DNA of 36,412 nucleotides from Glomus cerebriforme (GCA_003550305.1 QKYT01000468.1:47663-84074), one strand, 5' to 3'. Numbered from the stretch's first letter, positions 1-10,494 are shown. Notes: generated from the sequence alone by a model not told the origin. Made by a program: numbers and translations.

Positions 1-356
1 TTTTTTTTTTAAAAAAAAACAAATAGGATATTTTATTTTCCGTATTGTTTATCAAGATTACGAAAATTCATTTTTTGATTGATAAAACGCCATGTGCAAA
101 GTTGGCATATGAAAAAAATTTTTTTATTAGATAGATTTACTGGATTTTTTCAGGTAATTACTGGACGAAATCCGGACTAAAATTGGTGATCCCAAATATT
201 ATCACAATTAATTTTGTTTATCCATGTTTGAACAAAAAATATGAATTATTTCCCATAATATACTAATGTTAATTCAAAAATAACAATCTTAAATATAATA
301 TTACTAAATGTGGTTAACCAACCTGTAAAATAATATTTACTTTAAATATCAGTCTT
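1..356. other. A/T-rich non-coding edge
   Basis: No reading frame with coding character is visible on either strand. The stretch opens with a T run followed by an A run and is otherwise A/T-rich. It could be the flank of the hairpin that begins at 357. Confidence 0.5.
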
Positions 357-429
357 ATTTATTTCATGGGGGGTTAGGAATATTATGGTTTTTTTCCCTT
401 CGGGAAAAAAACCATCCCATGAAATAAAT
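357..429. repeat. Two-part palindrome with a cUUCGg-type tip
   Basis: The outer arms ATTTATTTCATGGG (357-370) and CCCATGAAATAAAT (416-429) are perfect inverted copies of 14 bp. The inner arms, 385-398 and 402-415, pair over 14 bp around CCCTTCGGG, which could also fold as a C(TTCG)G tetraloop. An unpaired 14-base bulge (371-384) lies only on the left side. It may be a mobile-element end or a stable RNA hairpin; no coding sequence is associated with it. Confidence 0.6.
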
Positions 430-437
430 GGAATGGG

Positions 438-614
438 TAATCCCCGGAGCGTGTCACTATATGAAATTTAAACAGTACCTATAAAAATTAGAAATTTCCC
501 GGCTATCAATATGAGACCGGGAAATAAGTGAACGAAAATTCCCGGTTAGCTAATCACATGCAAAAAATTAGACTGAAGGTAATCATGAGTGACACTTAGT
601 GCGACAGGGGATTA
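438..614. mobile_element. MITE-like element, about 177 bp
   Basis: The ends are inverted copies: TAATCCCC at 438-445 and GGGGATTA at 607-614. A second inverted pair lies just inside, with GTGTCACT at 451-458 and AGTGACAC at 588-595. Inside, ATTTCCCGG (494-502) and CCGGGAAAT (517-525) form another hairpin, and a further TTCCCGG lies near 540. There is no reading frame. Inverted ends, small size and no coding capacity fit a MITE. I could not assign a clear target-site duplication, so the exact ends are uncertain. Confidence 0.45.
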
Positions 615-1375
615 TCTTTAAAATTACCTTTAGGATTTTCTAACTTACGGTATTTTGTTCTTCCGATAACTATTACGATAATTTTTTATATACTGTACCG
701 TCAATATTACAATATTCCTATCTCATAATTATTATTATCTTAATATCTATAAAACATTTTAAAAGTTTAGACGATTATATACTATATAAGATTCTTTAGT
801 TCAGGAAGTGATACAATTACTGTATTTCCAAAATAATTTTGATGTTTTTTCACATATATAATTCATATAATTTGTTTATGATTTTGTTGTAAATATTTTC
901 TTAAATCATTTTCTTTCTTTCTGAAAAACGACTTTTGGTGTTCCAAATCTTTTTAATTGTCTTTCTTTAGGTCTATAATAAATTTCGTAGCAACCATCTT
1001 GAAAATTCTATACTAAATGATCAAAATCCAACCGGAATGAATTTTTGAGCAAACGATCACGCACGTGACGGCTAGTAAACAATGCACGCAAACGATAAAT
1101 CAACTTAGAAAAGAACAATAGCATATTATTTATATAAAATGAGATTAATAATAGTAAACTTTAAAACTTTACATAGCTACAGTATGTTATTTAAAATATT
1201 GATCATGTGTTGCTCAATTACAAACTGATTTTATTTATGTAAAAAAAAAGGGTTATAACAATATTGAAGAATATATCCTAAACTCAAATAAATAAATAAA
1301 TAATATAATAATATATTTTGTTTAGATTTGTAAGTCTTTAAGATCATTATAAAATTGAGCACACTTCCATCTTTT
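615..1375. other. Intergenic, 3' flank of the membrane-protein gene
   Basis: A/T-rich sequence with no convincing frame. A slightly GC-richer patch near 1040-1085 contains a GCACGTGACG motif, and an AAAT microsatellite lies near 1288-1303. The 3' end signals of the minus-strand gene at 1376 should lie here but cannot be pinpointed. Confidence 0.4.
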
Positions 1376-3034
1376 TTAGTTGGCAACTGATGTATTAGCA
1401 ATACCAGCATAGGATCCGTTCAATTTTGTAACTACGAAATCAGGATTGGTTGATAGTTTCAAGTGATTCACTTGGTTCACTGATGCTATTTTTGTGCTAC
1501 ATATATAGTACGGTTGTCCATGTCCATCATCCTTGGGCATGTTATCTACACAGGCTCCGAATAGCGAGACTCTCGTATCTCCTAATATTAAACCAATGGT
1601 CTGGCTTACAGTCCCAGCCCAAGTAATTCTATATGTTTGTGTTGTTAAGAATATGGTACCGCTAAAAATAAAAAGTGTCATAATGCTAGCTATTGCGGCA
1701 TTCAACGAGTTATATACAATTGTACGATGCTCATATATTACTGTTGTCCCATGTACTCCAATATGCTGTGAATCAGTCCCTGTCCAAGCATTTTGTACAT
1801 ATCCTAACGCATTTAATGCAACTTGTATCCTTTGGAATACGTAAGTTCTTGCGACATTCCATCCATCAATATTAGCGCCACTAGCAATTGCATCCGCTTG
1901 ATCTATCAATGTTAAGCTGAATAAGCGATTACCTAAACCATATAATCCACCTGTTGATTGCATCGTATCAATAGATTGTGCTCCTCTTATTTGATCAATC
2001 CCTACTGGCCCGCATTGAAGGTTTGATAAATTAGTTATATTCCAAGCTTGTACTGGTTGTCCGGGTGCTATACTCCATTCCACTGTACCATTACATAGTT
2101 CCATACGGATTTCCATGTGATGGTATCCTGGTGTACAATTTGGACTGTATCCGTCTATTATTATGGTATCTCCAACTGGTGTTAGGGTATCATTCCATGC
2201 AAATGGTCCACCATTACAAAACACTACTTCACTTCCATAAAAACTCCACCCATTCATGTTTTGTGCATTCGCGACTTCTGTACGCACTATACCTATCACT
2301 AATGCATTCAACCTCTTTGTCACAACATTCTGATCATTTAAATTTGGTGATACGACTTCATTTAAGGCGTCGGCATTAATGTAAGGGCGTTGTGGGATAG
2401 AATATAATACGTTTTTATTCTCCTGCCATATAAAAGTTTGTAAAAACCCCCAATTATCAAGAGTACTTAATCCAGCTGTTGCTACTCCATCATTCAAGGT
2501 GCTTGCTGCCATATCTGTTAAACATTCTGCATAATTGGCTTCACAATGAGCTTCTTTGAACAATCCTCCACCTATACTATTAGAGTTTGTGATGTTATTT
2601 TCCACTCCATAAGTATTTCCTGTTTGTACTCCAAACTTATAGCCCGTGTCTGTTAGTAACAATAGTATCTCAAAACCAATTATGAGAGCTACCCGCTTTG
2701 GTGCCAACTTTATGATACTATACCACCGCCCATGACAAAGATCAGTTGTAAGTGCTAGTTCATTGATTGTTATTCCTTCACCACAAAGTTTTCGACTTAA
2801 ACTCCACATCATGAGCCACATGAATATTGTACGTATTATCAAGTTCATCACGCTATATGCTATGCCAGTGATTGCGATGACTCCATTTATGTCCAGGTTA
2901 TATACGGCTAAGTCAACATGTTTGTTACTTAGAACCCACAATGCTATTCCACATCCAACTCCTACTGTTCCGAAAACTAGATTTACATATAAAGGATATA
3001 CTTTGTTATTTGCGTTTTTAAGCTCTTTATTCAT
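1376..3034 (-). CDS. Orphan multi-pass membrane protein with a large glycosylatable loop
   Basis: An intronless 552-aa frame that I do not recognise. Hydrophobic segments are visible at about residues 13-35, 48-77, 112-130 and 445-466. They leave a roughly 310-residue loop (about 131-444) with several N-glycosylation sequons (NIT at 147, NDT near 281, NGT near 315, NIT near 332) and scattered cysteines, so this loop probably faces the lumen or the outside. A further 85 residues follow the last membrane segment. The length without a stop, the ordered hydrophobic pattern and a GC content above the flanks argue that it is a real gene. It may belong to a fungal lineage-specific family of membrane or surface proteins; no function can be given. 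Lack of introns contrasts with most genes here. Confidence 0.75.
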   Translation of the reverse strand: MNKELKNANNKVYPLYVNLVFGTVGVGCGIALWVLSNKHVDLAVYNLDINGVIAITGIAYSVMNLIIRTIFMWLMMWSLSRKLCGEGITINELALTTDLCHGRWYSIIKLAPKRVALIIGFEILLLLTDTGYKFGVQTGNTYGVENNITNSNSIGGGLFKEAHCEANYAECLTDMAASTLNDGVATAGLSTLDNWGFLQTFIWQENKNVLYSIPQRPYINADALNEVVSPNLNDQNVVTKRLNALVIGIVRTEVANAQNMNGWSFYGSEVVFCNGGPFAWNDTLTPVGDTIIIDGYSPNCTPGYHHMEIRMELCNGTVEWSIAPGQPVQAWNITNLSNLQCGPVGIDQIRGAQSIDTMQSTGGLYGLGNRLFSLTLIDQADAIASGANIDGWNVARTYVFQRIQVALNALGYVQNAWTGTDSQHIGVHGTTVIYEHRTIVYNSLNAAIASIMTLFIFSGTIFLTTQTYRITWAGTVSQTIGLILGDTRVSLFGACVDNMPKDDGHGQPYYICSTKIASVNQVNHLKLSTNPDFVVTKLNGSYAGIANTSVAN

Positions 3035-3711
3035 TATACTTGATAATTTTTGTTGAAAGTTTGAGATTAAAACATTATGTATTAGTTTGATACCTACTCC
3101 AAATTTATATATACTAGAATAGGATATCTATCTAAATGATATCTTTTCTGTAAATGAAATCTATAATCATATGACATTCCTTTCTAGTAAATGAATTTTA
3201 CTTTGAGATTTCATCTGACATTAATTATGATCGGATTTAGTTGTAGCTTATCAAATTCATATCAAACCGGATCATCCAAACTTAAACAGGTTAGTTGGGG
3301 ATAAGATAATCTTTTTTTTTTTGATAGGTTAATAAAGTTCACATTATAAGGGCAGTCGGTAATACAGCTTGCCAATCAATTAATTTTACTACAAATGAAC
3401 AAATGAATCCTAATTTAGATAATTATATAGACTTTATAAACTTTGCCATAAACTTCAGAAATAAATATTTTTAAAAAGGAGAGAAATATTATAATCAATC
3501 GGAGTTATTTTATCCTTCATATTGATACAGTATCTTTTAATTATTATAAAATATTATGAAATAGCATAAATAGTTTATTTAATGTGATCCGTTTATCGCC
3601 ACCTTTTAATTTTCACTTTTACTCTTTACAATGATATTATGGATATTTCTTTTATACTTTGATTAAGGAGTGGAAGGAATAGAACCTGTAGAAACATTAG
3701 CTTTGGTTACT
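3035..3711. other. 5' flank of the membrane-protein gene, no gene seen
   Basis: A/T-rich sequence upstream of the ATG at 3034 (minus strand). It must hold that gene's promoter, but no distinctive element can be named. A short frame near 3670-3735 on the plus strand has coding-like composition but quickly meets a stop. Confidence 0.35.
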
Positions 3712-4003
3712 GGAAAAAGCTTTGGATTGAGATGAAGTTTTCACAGTGCATTTATAATATTAATTATCACTTAAAATAATAATTTATTAAACTTAATTTT
3801 AGAGTGCAGGATAAACTTAGGCTTTAGAAATAACATTCTAAGGATGAAGGTATGGTTTTGAGATAGCAAACCATGCATTTTTGGTCTACAAAAGCGGCAA
3901 TTCTTATTAATGTGTATATCCAAAGTTATTACTCTAGTTCTTTTTTTATTCACTGATGATACCAGTGAATTTACTGGTGATACCGGTGAAGTCACATGCA
4001 TGG
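3712..4003 (+). repeat. Dispersed repeat, copy A
   Basis: This segment resembles, in inverted orientation, the segment at 34713-35149. Shared blocks in the same order include CTTAAAATAA followed by AAACTTAAT, then GGATAAAC, ACATTCTAAGG, TTATTAATGTGTAT, TCACTGATGAT, and near the end ACCGGTGAA and CACATGCATGG. Copy A is shorter than copy B, with internal length differences. No frame is shared, so it is a non-coding dispersed repeat, possibly an old MITE, SINE or LTR piece. Confidence 0.5.
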
Positions 4004-4498
4004 TGATATACGTACTGTATTAGCAAACCCGTTTAATAAAACTTATTTATTTTAAATGAACATATTTTCTCTCATAGCCTTATACATTAAGCTATACACT
4101 CATCTGATGTAGAATATTTTTGTATTTTAAAAACAGTAAAAGGTTAATGCATTGATAAAGTGGCAACTTATTTTGAATCATTTTTTATTTGTTAAAAATT
4201 ATTATTAATTTTACTTACTCATAATAATCAAAAAAAAAAAACTTTTTTACGTTATAAATATACAATTTGAAAAATAACAAAAATTCTGATTATTTTTAAT
4301 TTATATATTTTTTTTTATATATAAAGAAATAATGAGTACTTACATTTTCCCCAATTTTGCTAAATTGCCATTTTACCGACACGTTTCCTACCCCATCAAC
4401 TAATATCATAGCAGCCCGTCATTATTTCCATTTTTGCTAGCTATTATCTCCTGTTTTGCTAATTGCTAATTCCTCCCTTGACACTATTTTTCATTTTA

Positions 4499-4822
4499 TT
4501 AAATCACAACCATGCCATCATTTCTTTTATTACCAGCGCCATTCTTATATTCATCAGTACTTGTATTACTAGAACCACCTGACCTAAGAAATGTATCCCA
4601 AAGTCTATGGAAAAGTGCAATATTTACATTTACCAATATTATTATTATTATCAAAGAAACTTGCCTCTGAAGCCTATATGATTGTTTACCCACATTCACA
4701 TTTCTTGTAAATACATTATTTATAAAGATGTTTTTATAACTTGATATTTGCCATAATACTAATGTTTTGTTACTCATAATTGTAGTGAAATAGTAATCAC
4801 CTTGATTTATGTTACTGGTCAT
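4499..4822 (-). CDS. Doubtful 107-aa ORF with one membrane segment
   Basis: An ATG-initiated frame with one strongly hydrophobic stretch at about residues 55-71 (SLIIIIILVNVNIALF) and a polar, asparagine- and glycine-rich C-terminus. It has no recognised family. A/T-rich DNA gives such hydrophobic frames by chance, so it could be spurious. The varied C-terminal composition is the only point in its favour. Confidence 0.25.
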   Translation of the reverse strand: MTSNINQGDYYFTTIMSNKTLVLWQISSYKNIFINNVFTRNVNVGKQSYRLQRQVSLIIIIILVNVNIALFHRLWDTFLRSGGSSNTSTDEYKNGAGNKRNDGMVVI

Positions 4823-6900
4823 TTAACTGTTGTCAATTCCAGCCACCTAAATGGTTAATGGTTATTATTCACTTTATTCACCCGACTTTTGTCTCCTGCT
4901 TCTTTTGAAGCCTGCATTTTCCATTTGATTGTAAATTATAATTGATATTTAATGTAATTCATCCACTTGATTATCGTAAATAGTCACAAATATCCATTTA
5001 TTCTATATGATATCAATTTCTCCTTTCGTTTTCAATTCCAATCAATTACATTTTTTCATATCTAATTACCTTTAAGCTCAATACTTTTTTTCTTGTTAAC
5101 TCTGCATATTTTCATAGTGTTCTTCTTAGTAGCCTCTTTTAGTATTGAACTAAGTTATATAAGCAACGCACTGCAATTAATTACTATGGATGACTCACAA
5201 TTTAAAATCCATTATAACACATACCTCATGATTTATATGTACTTTTATAATTTTCATTCCCACAAGTAAAGCTTTCTGTTATTTACTCTCTTCATTACGT
5301 CTGGTTTAAAGTTGTTATGTACTTCTATTTACAGATTTCTTCTTATTTCTTTTGCCTTCCATGATGATCTCTTTAGTCTTTATAAACCAGTTTTTCCTTG
5401 CCTGTAATGAGAAAAGTAACTCATATACAGTATAAGGAAGGAAATTCTAGGAAAAATAAATTATAGAAAAATAATAAAAAGTTATCTAATGAAAAAAATG
5501 AGTATTTATACATGAGAATTATTACGTAATCATAATTTATTTTTTACTTAATTAAGTTACTCATGATTAAGCACAAAATATATCATATTTGCACTAAAAA
5601 AATAATTGTTTAACGGATCATTAGATAATTTTGCAATATACACAATAGTAGTTTATTTATAACTTTTCGTATCACTCGTTAAAGTTTATGCGAAAAAAAG
5701 TATATTATATTAAATTATTAGTTAACCGGCTTTATTCTATTTTAGAAATAAAATATACATTTATACTGTACAGTACGTTAAATAATTTATTATATAATTA
5801 TAAGAATTTTTCATAACGATTAACAAAAAAAAATTGCAACACTTCTACTATTCTACTTCATATATATATTAATACATATACAAGGGTTATTTATAGGGAC
5901 CCGAAAATAATATTTCTGAAATCCAAATTTTGATATATAGTACGAATGGAGTTTTAAATCAATTTGGATCTAAAATTATTTCTAAATCAATAATTACGAA
6001 GCACAGTTGGAGCAAAATATATTTGGTCAATATTCGATCTTGTATGTAATTGACAAAATTAAAAGGTAGTAATTAAGTTATTGATTCCAGATCCTATATC
6101 AAAATTGGTACATTACAAGTACTATTTAATTTTCAACCAAACGAAATACTATAATATTATCTGATTATGTTACTATATTTTGTGATTGTAAAGTTTCTTC
6201 ATAAAAATGTTAAGGTATTACCTCACAATAACAAAAGAAATGAATACAATCAAATTTGAAATTAATTTCAAGATGGAAGAATATTTATATAAATGTTTGT
6301 TATAGGCCAGGTTCATTTACGACAATTAAAAAATACGGATAAAATTTGGTATAGGAAATTACCCCCCCCCCGAAAATCAAACGTACGATTATTATAATAG
6401 CAATTTAAATTTTAAAACATCTATACGATTCTAATGATCATTGCTGGCTCGCTGAACTGAAATAAAAGTCATATCCCATTAAAAGATCCAAAATCAATAA
6501 CCTTTCATTATTAACATTCAATTTTTCTATATACTGTAGCTGTGTACTTTAAAAAATCGATTTATAATAGATGATTATGTGGTAATCTGGTAAACAATTT
6601 CCATTGCTTATTGCACGAAGTGCCGAGTAACTATTAAATATATTGTAACACCGTTTTAAAATAGTTGATAGCACACCCGATGTCAGTGTAATGATAATTT
6701 CTCGTGTACTATCACGTGATATTATAAAGTTTTCTTTATTGGTTCATCATACTAAATCGTGCATGTTGTAATACATAAATAGCATGATTGTTAAAAAAAA
6801 GTTTTCGCCGAAATAATTTAACTCCCATTTAAAATTAATTTAGAACGTCAAAATGTCATACCAAATATCAATTTTTTGTTCAATAGAAACGTAAGCTAAT
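4823..6900. other. Long intergenic stretch upstream of the kinase gene
   Basis: No coding region is supported on either strand over about 2 kb. Items seen are a run of ten C at 6362-6371 in otherwise A/T-rich DNA and the palindrome ATCACGTGAT at 6711-6720. Several homopolymer A/T stretches also occur. Confidence 0.45.
6711..6720. promoter_or_regulatory. CACGTG palindrome upstream of the kinase gene
   Basis: ATCACGTGAT is a perfect 10-bp palindrome centred on an E-box core, about 180 bp before the kinase ATG. CACGTG is the known site of Cbf1/USF-type bHLH factors in fungi and animals. Its use here is inference from position only. Confidence 0.3.
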
Positions 6901-8661
6901 ATGGAAATGATTCAAATTAATAGAAAAACTAATTTAAATGACAACTATATCGATTGGTTAGAAAAATCAATTGCTGAAGAACATATCATATATTATCCAT
7001 ATTCGGAATTTAATAATTTACGAAAAATAGGAAAAGGTTCATTTGGAAAAGTTTTTCGTGCTAATTGGAAGAATACTGATAAGGTTTTCGCTTTAAAAAA
7101 CTTCAATAATGATAGGACAACGCTAAAAGAAGTCGTTAATGAGGTATAAATTTATCTTCAAAATAAAATTCTTTTAATACTTTTTTAATTAAAATTTTTT
7201 ACAGATAAAGTTACAAAAAAGAGTTGATTTTCATGAAAATATTTTACGCTTCTATGGAATCACAATGGTAAAAAAAACTGGTAAGTCTTAGCTTGTATTT
7301 ATATATTATTGAGATTTTCTTTTCTTTTTTTTAAAAAAAAAAAAAACTTTTTTTTTTAAAAATGCAGATTCAGATATAATTCAAAAATACTCATTGGTTT
7401 TAGAATATGCTGATAGTGGTACATTAAAAACTTATTTGAGTAATCATTTTAATGAACTTGAATGGGATGATAAATATCAGCTAGCATTGCAACTGGCCAG
7501 TGCAGTAGCGTGTATACATGAATGTAATATTATTCATTGTGATCTGGTAATAATTTAATTCGATCATTGATTTTCTTAATTTTAATAATTTTCTTCTAAA
7601 ATTTTTTCATTTAATTATAATAGCATGCTGATAATATATTTGTACATCAGAAAAAGATAAAGCTGGCAGACTTTGGTTTATCAAGAAAAATTGCTGCATC
7701 AAGTAACGCGTCAAGGATATTCGGTCTAATACCTTATATAGATCCAAAAAAGTTAGCAGATCAACATAATTATAAATTAAATAAAAAATCCGACGTATAT
7801 AATATTGGTGTTCTAATGTGGCAAATTTCAAGTGGACGACAACCATTTGATGAGAGTAATTATGATGTGAGCTTAGCCCTATCAATTATAAGGGGAAATA
7901 GGGAAGAAGTTATTGATGGAACTTCTGTCGAATATAGTAAATTATATACAGGTAATAAATTAGTCTAATTTAATTATTTAATTAATTATATCTAGTTAAA
8001 ATTATTTTTTATTCATTCATTTTATTAGAATGTTGGAAAGATGAACCAGATGAACGTCCAAATATGCGAGATGTTGTTTTAACTCTTAAAGCTATAATTT
8101 CTCGTGAACAAAATGATACAAACTTTGATAAGGTTATTGAGCAAGAAAATATTTCATTAGATATACCTAAATCAATTCCAAAATTAAGTGAAGGAACTAT
8201 AGATGTAAATATGGATTTATCAATATGGTCGGATATTACTATGTCAAATAGACCTTTATCTTTGCCACCAAATGTATCATCTTCATCATCTCCACGTCCT
8301 CAACCTCTTCCGGTCTTCAATCAAGATGCATTATCTGCCTATAGGACAATCGTTGAGGCTTTGTGGGACTTTATGAGTGAGTTATTTTTTTGTTTTGTTT
8401 TTTTTTTTGTGTGGGAAAGAACATGTAGTATTAATATTCCATTCTTTAATAGGTGATGATGTTGGAGATTTAAGTTTCAACAAAGGTGATATTATTGAAG
8501 TAATTGAATATGGTAAGTTTTAAAATATTTTTTTTCCATTAAATTAAATAATAAATTATTTTAAATTTAATTTAGCAAATCTGGATTGGTGGAGAGGTAG
8601 AATTCAAGGAACAAGCAAAGTTGGAATATTTCCAAAAATATATACGAAAAGCATTAAGTAA
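6901..8661 (+). CDS. TKL-like protein kinase with C-terminal SH3 domain
   Basis: Seven exons, joined by short GT..AG introns: 6901-7143, 7205-7280, 7368-7546, 7624-7951, 8029-8376, 8453-8512, 8576-8661. The frame stays open for 439 aa. Kinase landmarks are the glycine loop IGKGSFGKV (43-51), the ATP lysine in FALK (K66), the helix-C glutamate in NEIKL (E81), a catalytic loop HCDLHADN (163-170), DFG (182-184) and [11 protein letters not shown] in the last lobe. HRD is changed to HCD but the catalytic Asp and Asn are kept, so activity is plausible. A Ser/Pro-rich linker leads to an SH3 domain (about 378-439) with [23 protein letters not shown] and GIFP. The protein probably phosphorylates Ser/Thr/Tyr targets and docks on proline-rich partners. 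The stop TAA at 8659-8661 lies within a GTAAGT donor (8658-8663), so the transcript may instead splice on into the copies at 8730-9500. Confidence 0.88.
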
Positions 8662-8729
8662 GTCATAATTAAAATATTTTAATAAATAGAATTCATGAAT
8701 TTATATTCTAATTATTTACCGCTTGCAAG

Positions 8730-9078
8730 TCTTGCAATCGTTGAAGCTTTGTGGGACTTTATGAGTAAGTGATTTATTTTTTTGTTTTTTTTTTTTGTGT
8801 AGTAAAGAATATGTAGAATTAATATTCCATTCTTTAAATAGGTGATGATGTTGAGATTTAAGTTTCAACAAAGGTGATATTATTCAAGTGGTTGAATATA
8901 GTAAGCGTTAAAAAAAATTAAATTTATAAAATAATTTAATTTATTATTTAATTTAATGAAAAAAAAAATTTTATATTTTTTTAAATTTTTTTTTAGCAAA
9001 TTTGGATTGGTGGAAAGGTAGAATTCAAGGAACAAACAAAGTTGGAATATTTCCAGCAAGATATACGAAAAAAATCAC
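8730..9078 (+). pseudogene. SH3 exon set, unit 2, frameshifted
   Basis: Exon-like blocks are 8730-8764, 8842-8900 and 8997-9078, each with AG before and GT after. The middle block is 59 nt instead of 60: one G is missing (TTGAGATTT where units 1 and 3 have TTGGAGATTT), which brings a TAA into frame after six codons. The third block ends ATCAC|GTAAGT, so its stop codon would lie in the donor. As a full SH3 unit it is broken. Skipping only the 59-nt block, or the whole unit, keeps frame. Both flanking blocks are intact, so decay may be recent. Confidence 0.7.
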
Positions 9079-9149
9079 GTAAGTCAATCAAAATATTTTA
9101 ATAAATAGAATTCATGAATTTATAATTCTAATTATTTATCGCTTACAAG

Positions 9150-9500
9150 TCTTGAAATCGTTGAGGCTTTGTGGGACTATATGAGTGAGTTATTTATTTA
9201 TTTATTTATTTTTTTGTATGAGGGGAAAGAATATGTAGTATTAATATTCCATTCTTTAAATAGGTCATGATGTTGGAGATTTAAATTTCAATAAAGGTGA
9301 TATTATTGAAGTGGTTGAATATAGTAAGTTTTAAAATATTTTTCTTCTTCATTAAATTAATATTAAAATTATTTTATAATTTTAATGTTTTAAAAATTTT
9401 TTTAGCAAATTTAGATTGGTGGAGAGGTAGAAGTCAAGGAACAAGCATAATCGGAATATTTCCAGCAAGTTATACGAAAAAAATCACGTTAGTCAATTAA
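9150..9500 (+). CDS. SH3 exon set, unit 3, intact alternative 3' end of the kinase
   Basis: Exon-like blocks are 9150-9184, 9264-9323 and 9406-9500. They encode a complete SH3 segment with [25 protein letters not shown] and GIFP, ending at a TAA at 9498-9500. The third block has GTTAGT where units 1 and 2 have GTAAGT, which removes both the donor and the overlapping stop, so this behaves as a true last exon. Splicing from 8657 to 9150 would give a 501-aa kinase with two SH3 domains (units 1 and 3). It has no start codon of its own; it is either alternative 3' exons of the kinase or a relic. Confidence 0.5.
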
Positions 9501-10299
9501 AATATTTTAATAGATAAAATTCAAATTCTAATTATTATTCCTTATAACGCAAGATAGCTGATTCACATATATAATCGAATATTTTTGAAATTGATATCGA
9601 AATCTGAAGTACTCAAAAGATTAATAGATTAATATTTAATACTTTGGCCTATCAACTTTCACAATTACAACTACCAAAAGTCACCTTCTGCACAACAACA
9701 AATACCACCAACTCAACAAAATAAGATCAATCTGTATATGCTCTATATGCTAATCATAGTTCAAAGATCCACCGGTCCGAATGTAGCATTAGTATCTTAA
9801 TTTCATTGGATAGATATTTAAGTAAATATTAATTTACTTGTTTTACGTTAAAGTATATTTATTTAATGTAAAATTCAAAAATGGTATTCTAAACCCTCCT
9901 TAAGTTGAAGAGTGATCTTTAAATGTTCTATGATTACACAAAGTTTGAATTTTACAATGTCGCGTGATGTGGGGATGCGTAAATTTTAGAAACATTATTT
10001 TAACAATCAAGCCATTTATCAATTTAATAGCATTGCGATTTATTAGATAATATTTATTTACTGTAAAACATTAATTTAATTTTAAAAAATAAATTTTTAT
10101 TATTTCATTTTGTGTGAAATTTAATTTAAAAAATATCGTGGCATTTATTGCAAAACTTAATAATTTAACAGTCTTTTTCATGCATTCACGCTTCGGAGTC
10201 CGGAATTAGAGAGATGGTCCATCCTAAAGGAAAAAAAAAAGCCAGAAGGTTTTTGTAATAATTGTACGAATATTTAAAAACTTTTAATTGGGTTTTAGG
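9501..10299. other. Kinase 3' flank with a Gln/Pro-rich relic
   Basis: Around 9655-9790 the plus strand can be read as a glutamine-, proline- and tyrosine-rich segment (for example SAQQQIPPTQQNK) with no start. It may be the remains of a low-complexity tail that once followed the SH3 exons. The rest is A/T-rich. A GC-richer patch at about 10180-10220 has no assignable function. Confidence 0.3.
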
Positions 10300-10305
10300 T
10301 CTTAG

Positions 10306-10494
10306 GAAGGATTGACATTTTATAGCCCGAGTATAATTTCTCAAGCATGTGAGGATGGATATTTCTCGAAAAAAATAAGTATAATCAGTTCCGTTGATTC
10401 ATATTTCCGTGATGAAATCATTCTACAAGATGTGAATTCTAAATTGATTGTGAATAATAATTGCTGGAAATCATGGAAATCATATAGAAAGAAG
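10306..10494 (+). pseudogene. Exon-like fragment of unknown gene
   Basis: A 189-nt open segment (63 codons) lies between an acceptor-like TTTTAGGTCTTAG and a donor-like AAG|GTACTA. The frame reads with non-random composition (segments such as SQACEDGYFSKK and VDSYFRDEIILQDV) and continues past 10494 to a TAG at 10558-10560. There is no ATG and no neighbouring exon was found, so it is best viewed as an isolated exon or gene relic. No family recognised. Confidence 0.3.

Larger units (their letters stand above)
8340..9500 (+). repeat. Tandem triplication of the SH3-coding exon set
   Basis: Three head-to-tail units, about 390-420 bp apart. Each has a short exon coding for EALWDFM or a close variant, a 60-bp exon for the DLSFNKGD segment and an 82-95-bp exon for the LDWWRGR..GIFP segment, separated by A/T-rich introns that are also similar. 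Unit 1 spans about 8340-8661, unit 2 8730-9078 and unit 3 9150-9500. Intron phases are identical in the three units (2, 1, 1), so units can be joined or skipped without changing frame. Confidence 0.85.

Noticed and set aside
1533..2379. Plus-strand frames of 60-104 codons
   Set aside because: All are antisense to the 552-aa membrane-protein gene and lack any motif.
3771..4001. 76-codon minus-strand frame
   Set aside because: It lies wholly inside dispersed repeat copy A and is not preserved in copy B.
7607..7885. 92-codon minus-strand frame
   Set aside because: Antisense of kinase exon 4, which contains the catalytic-loop Asn and DFG.
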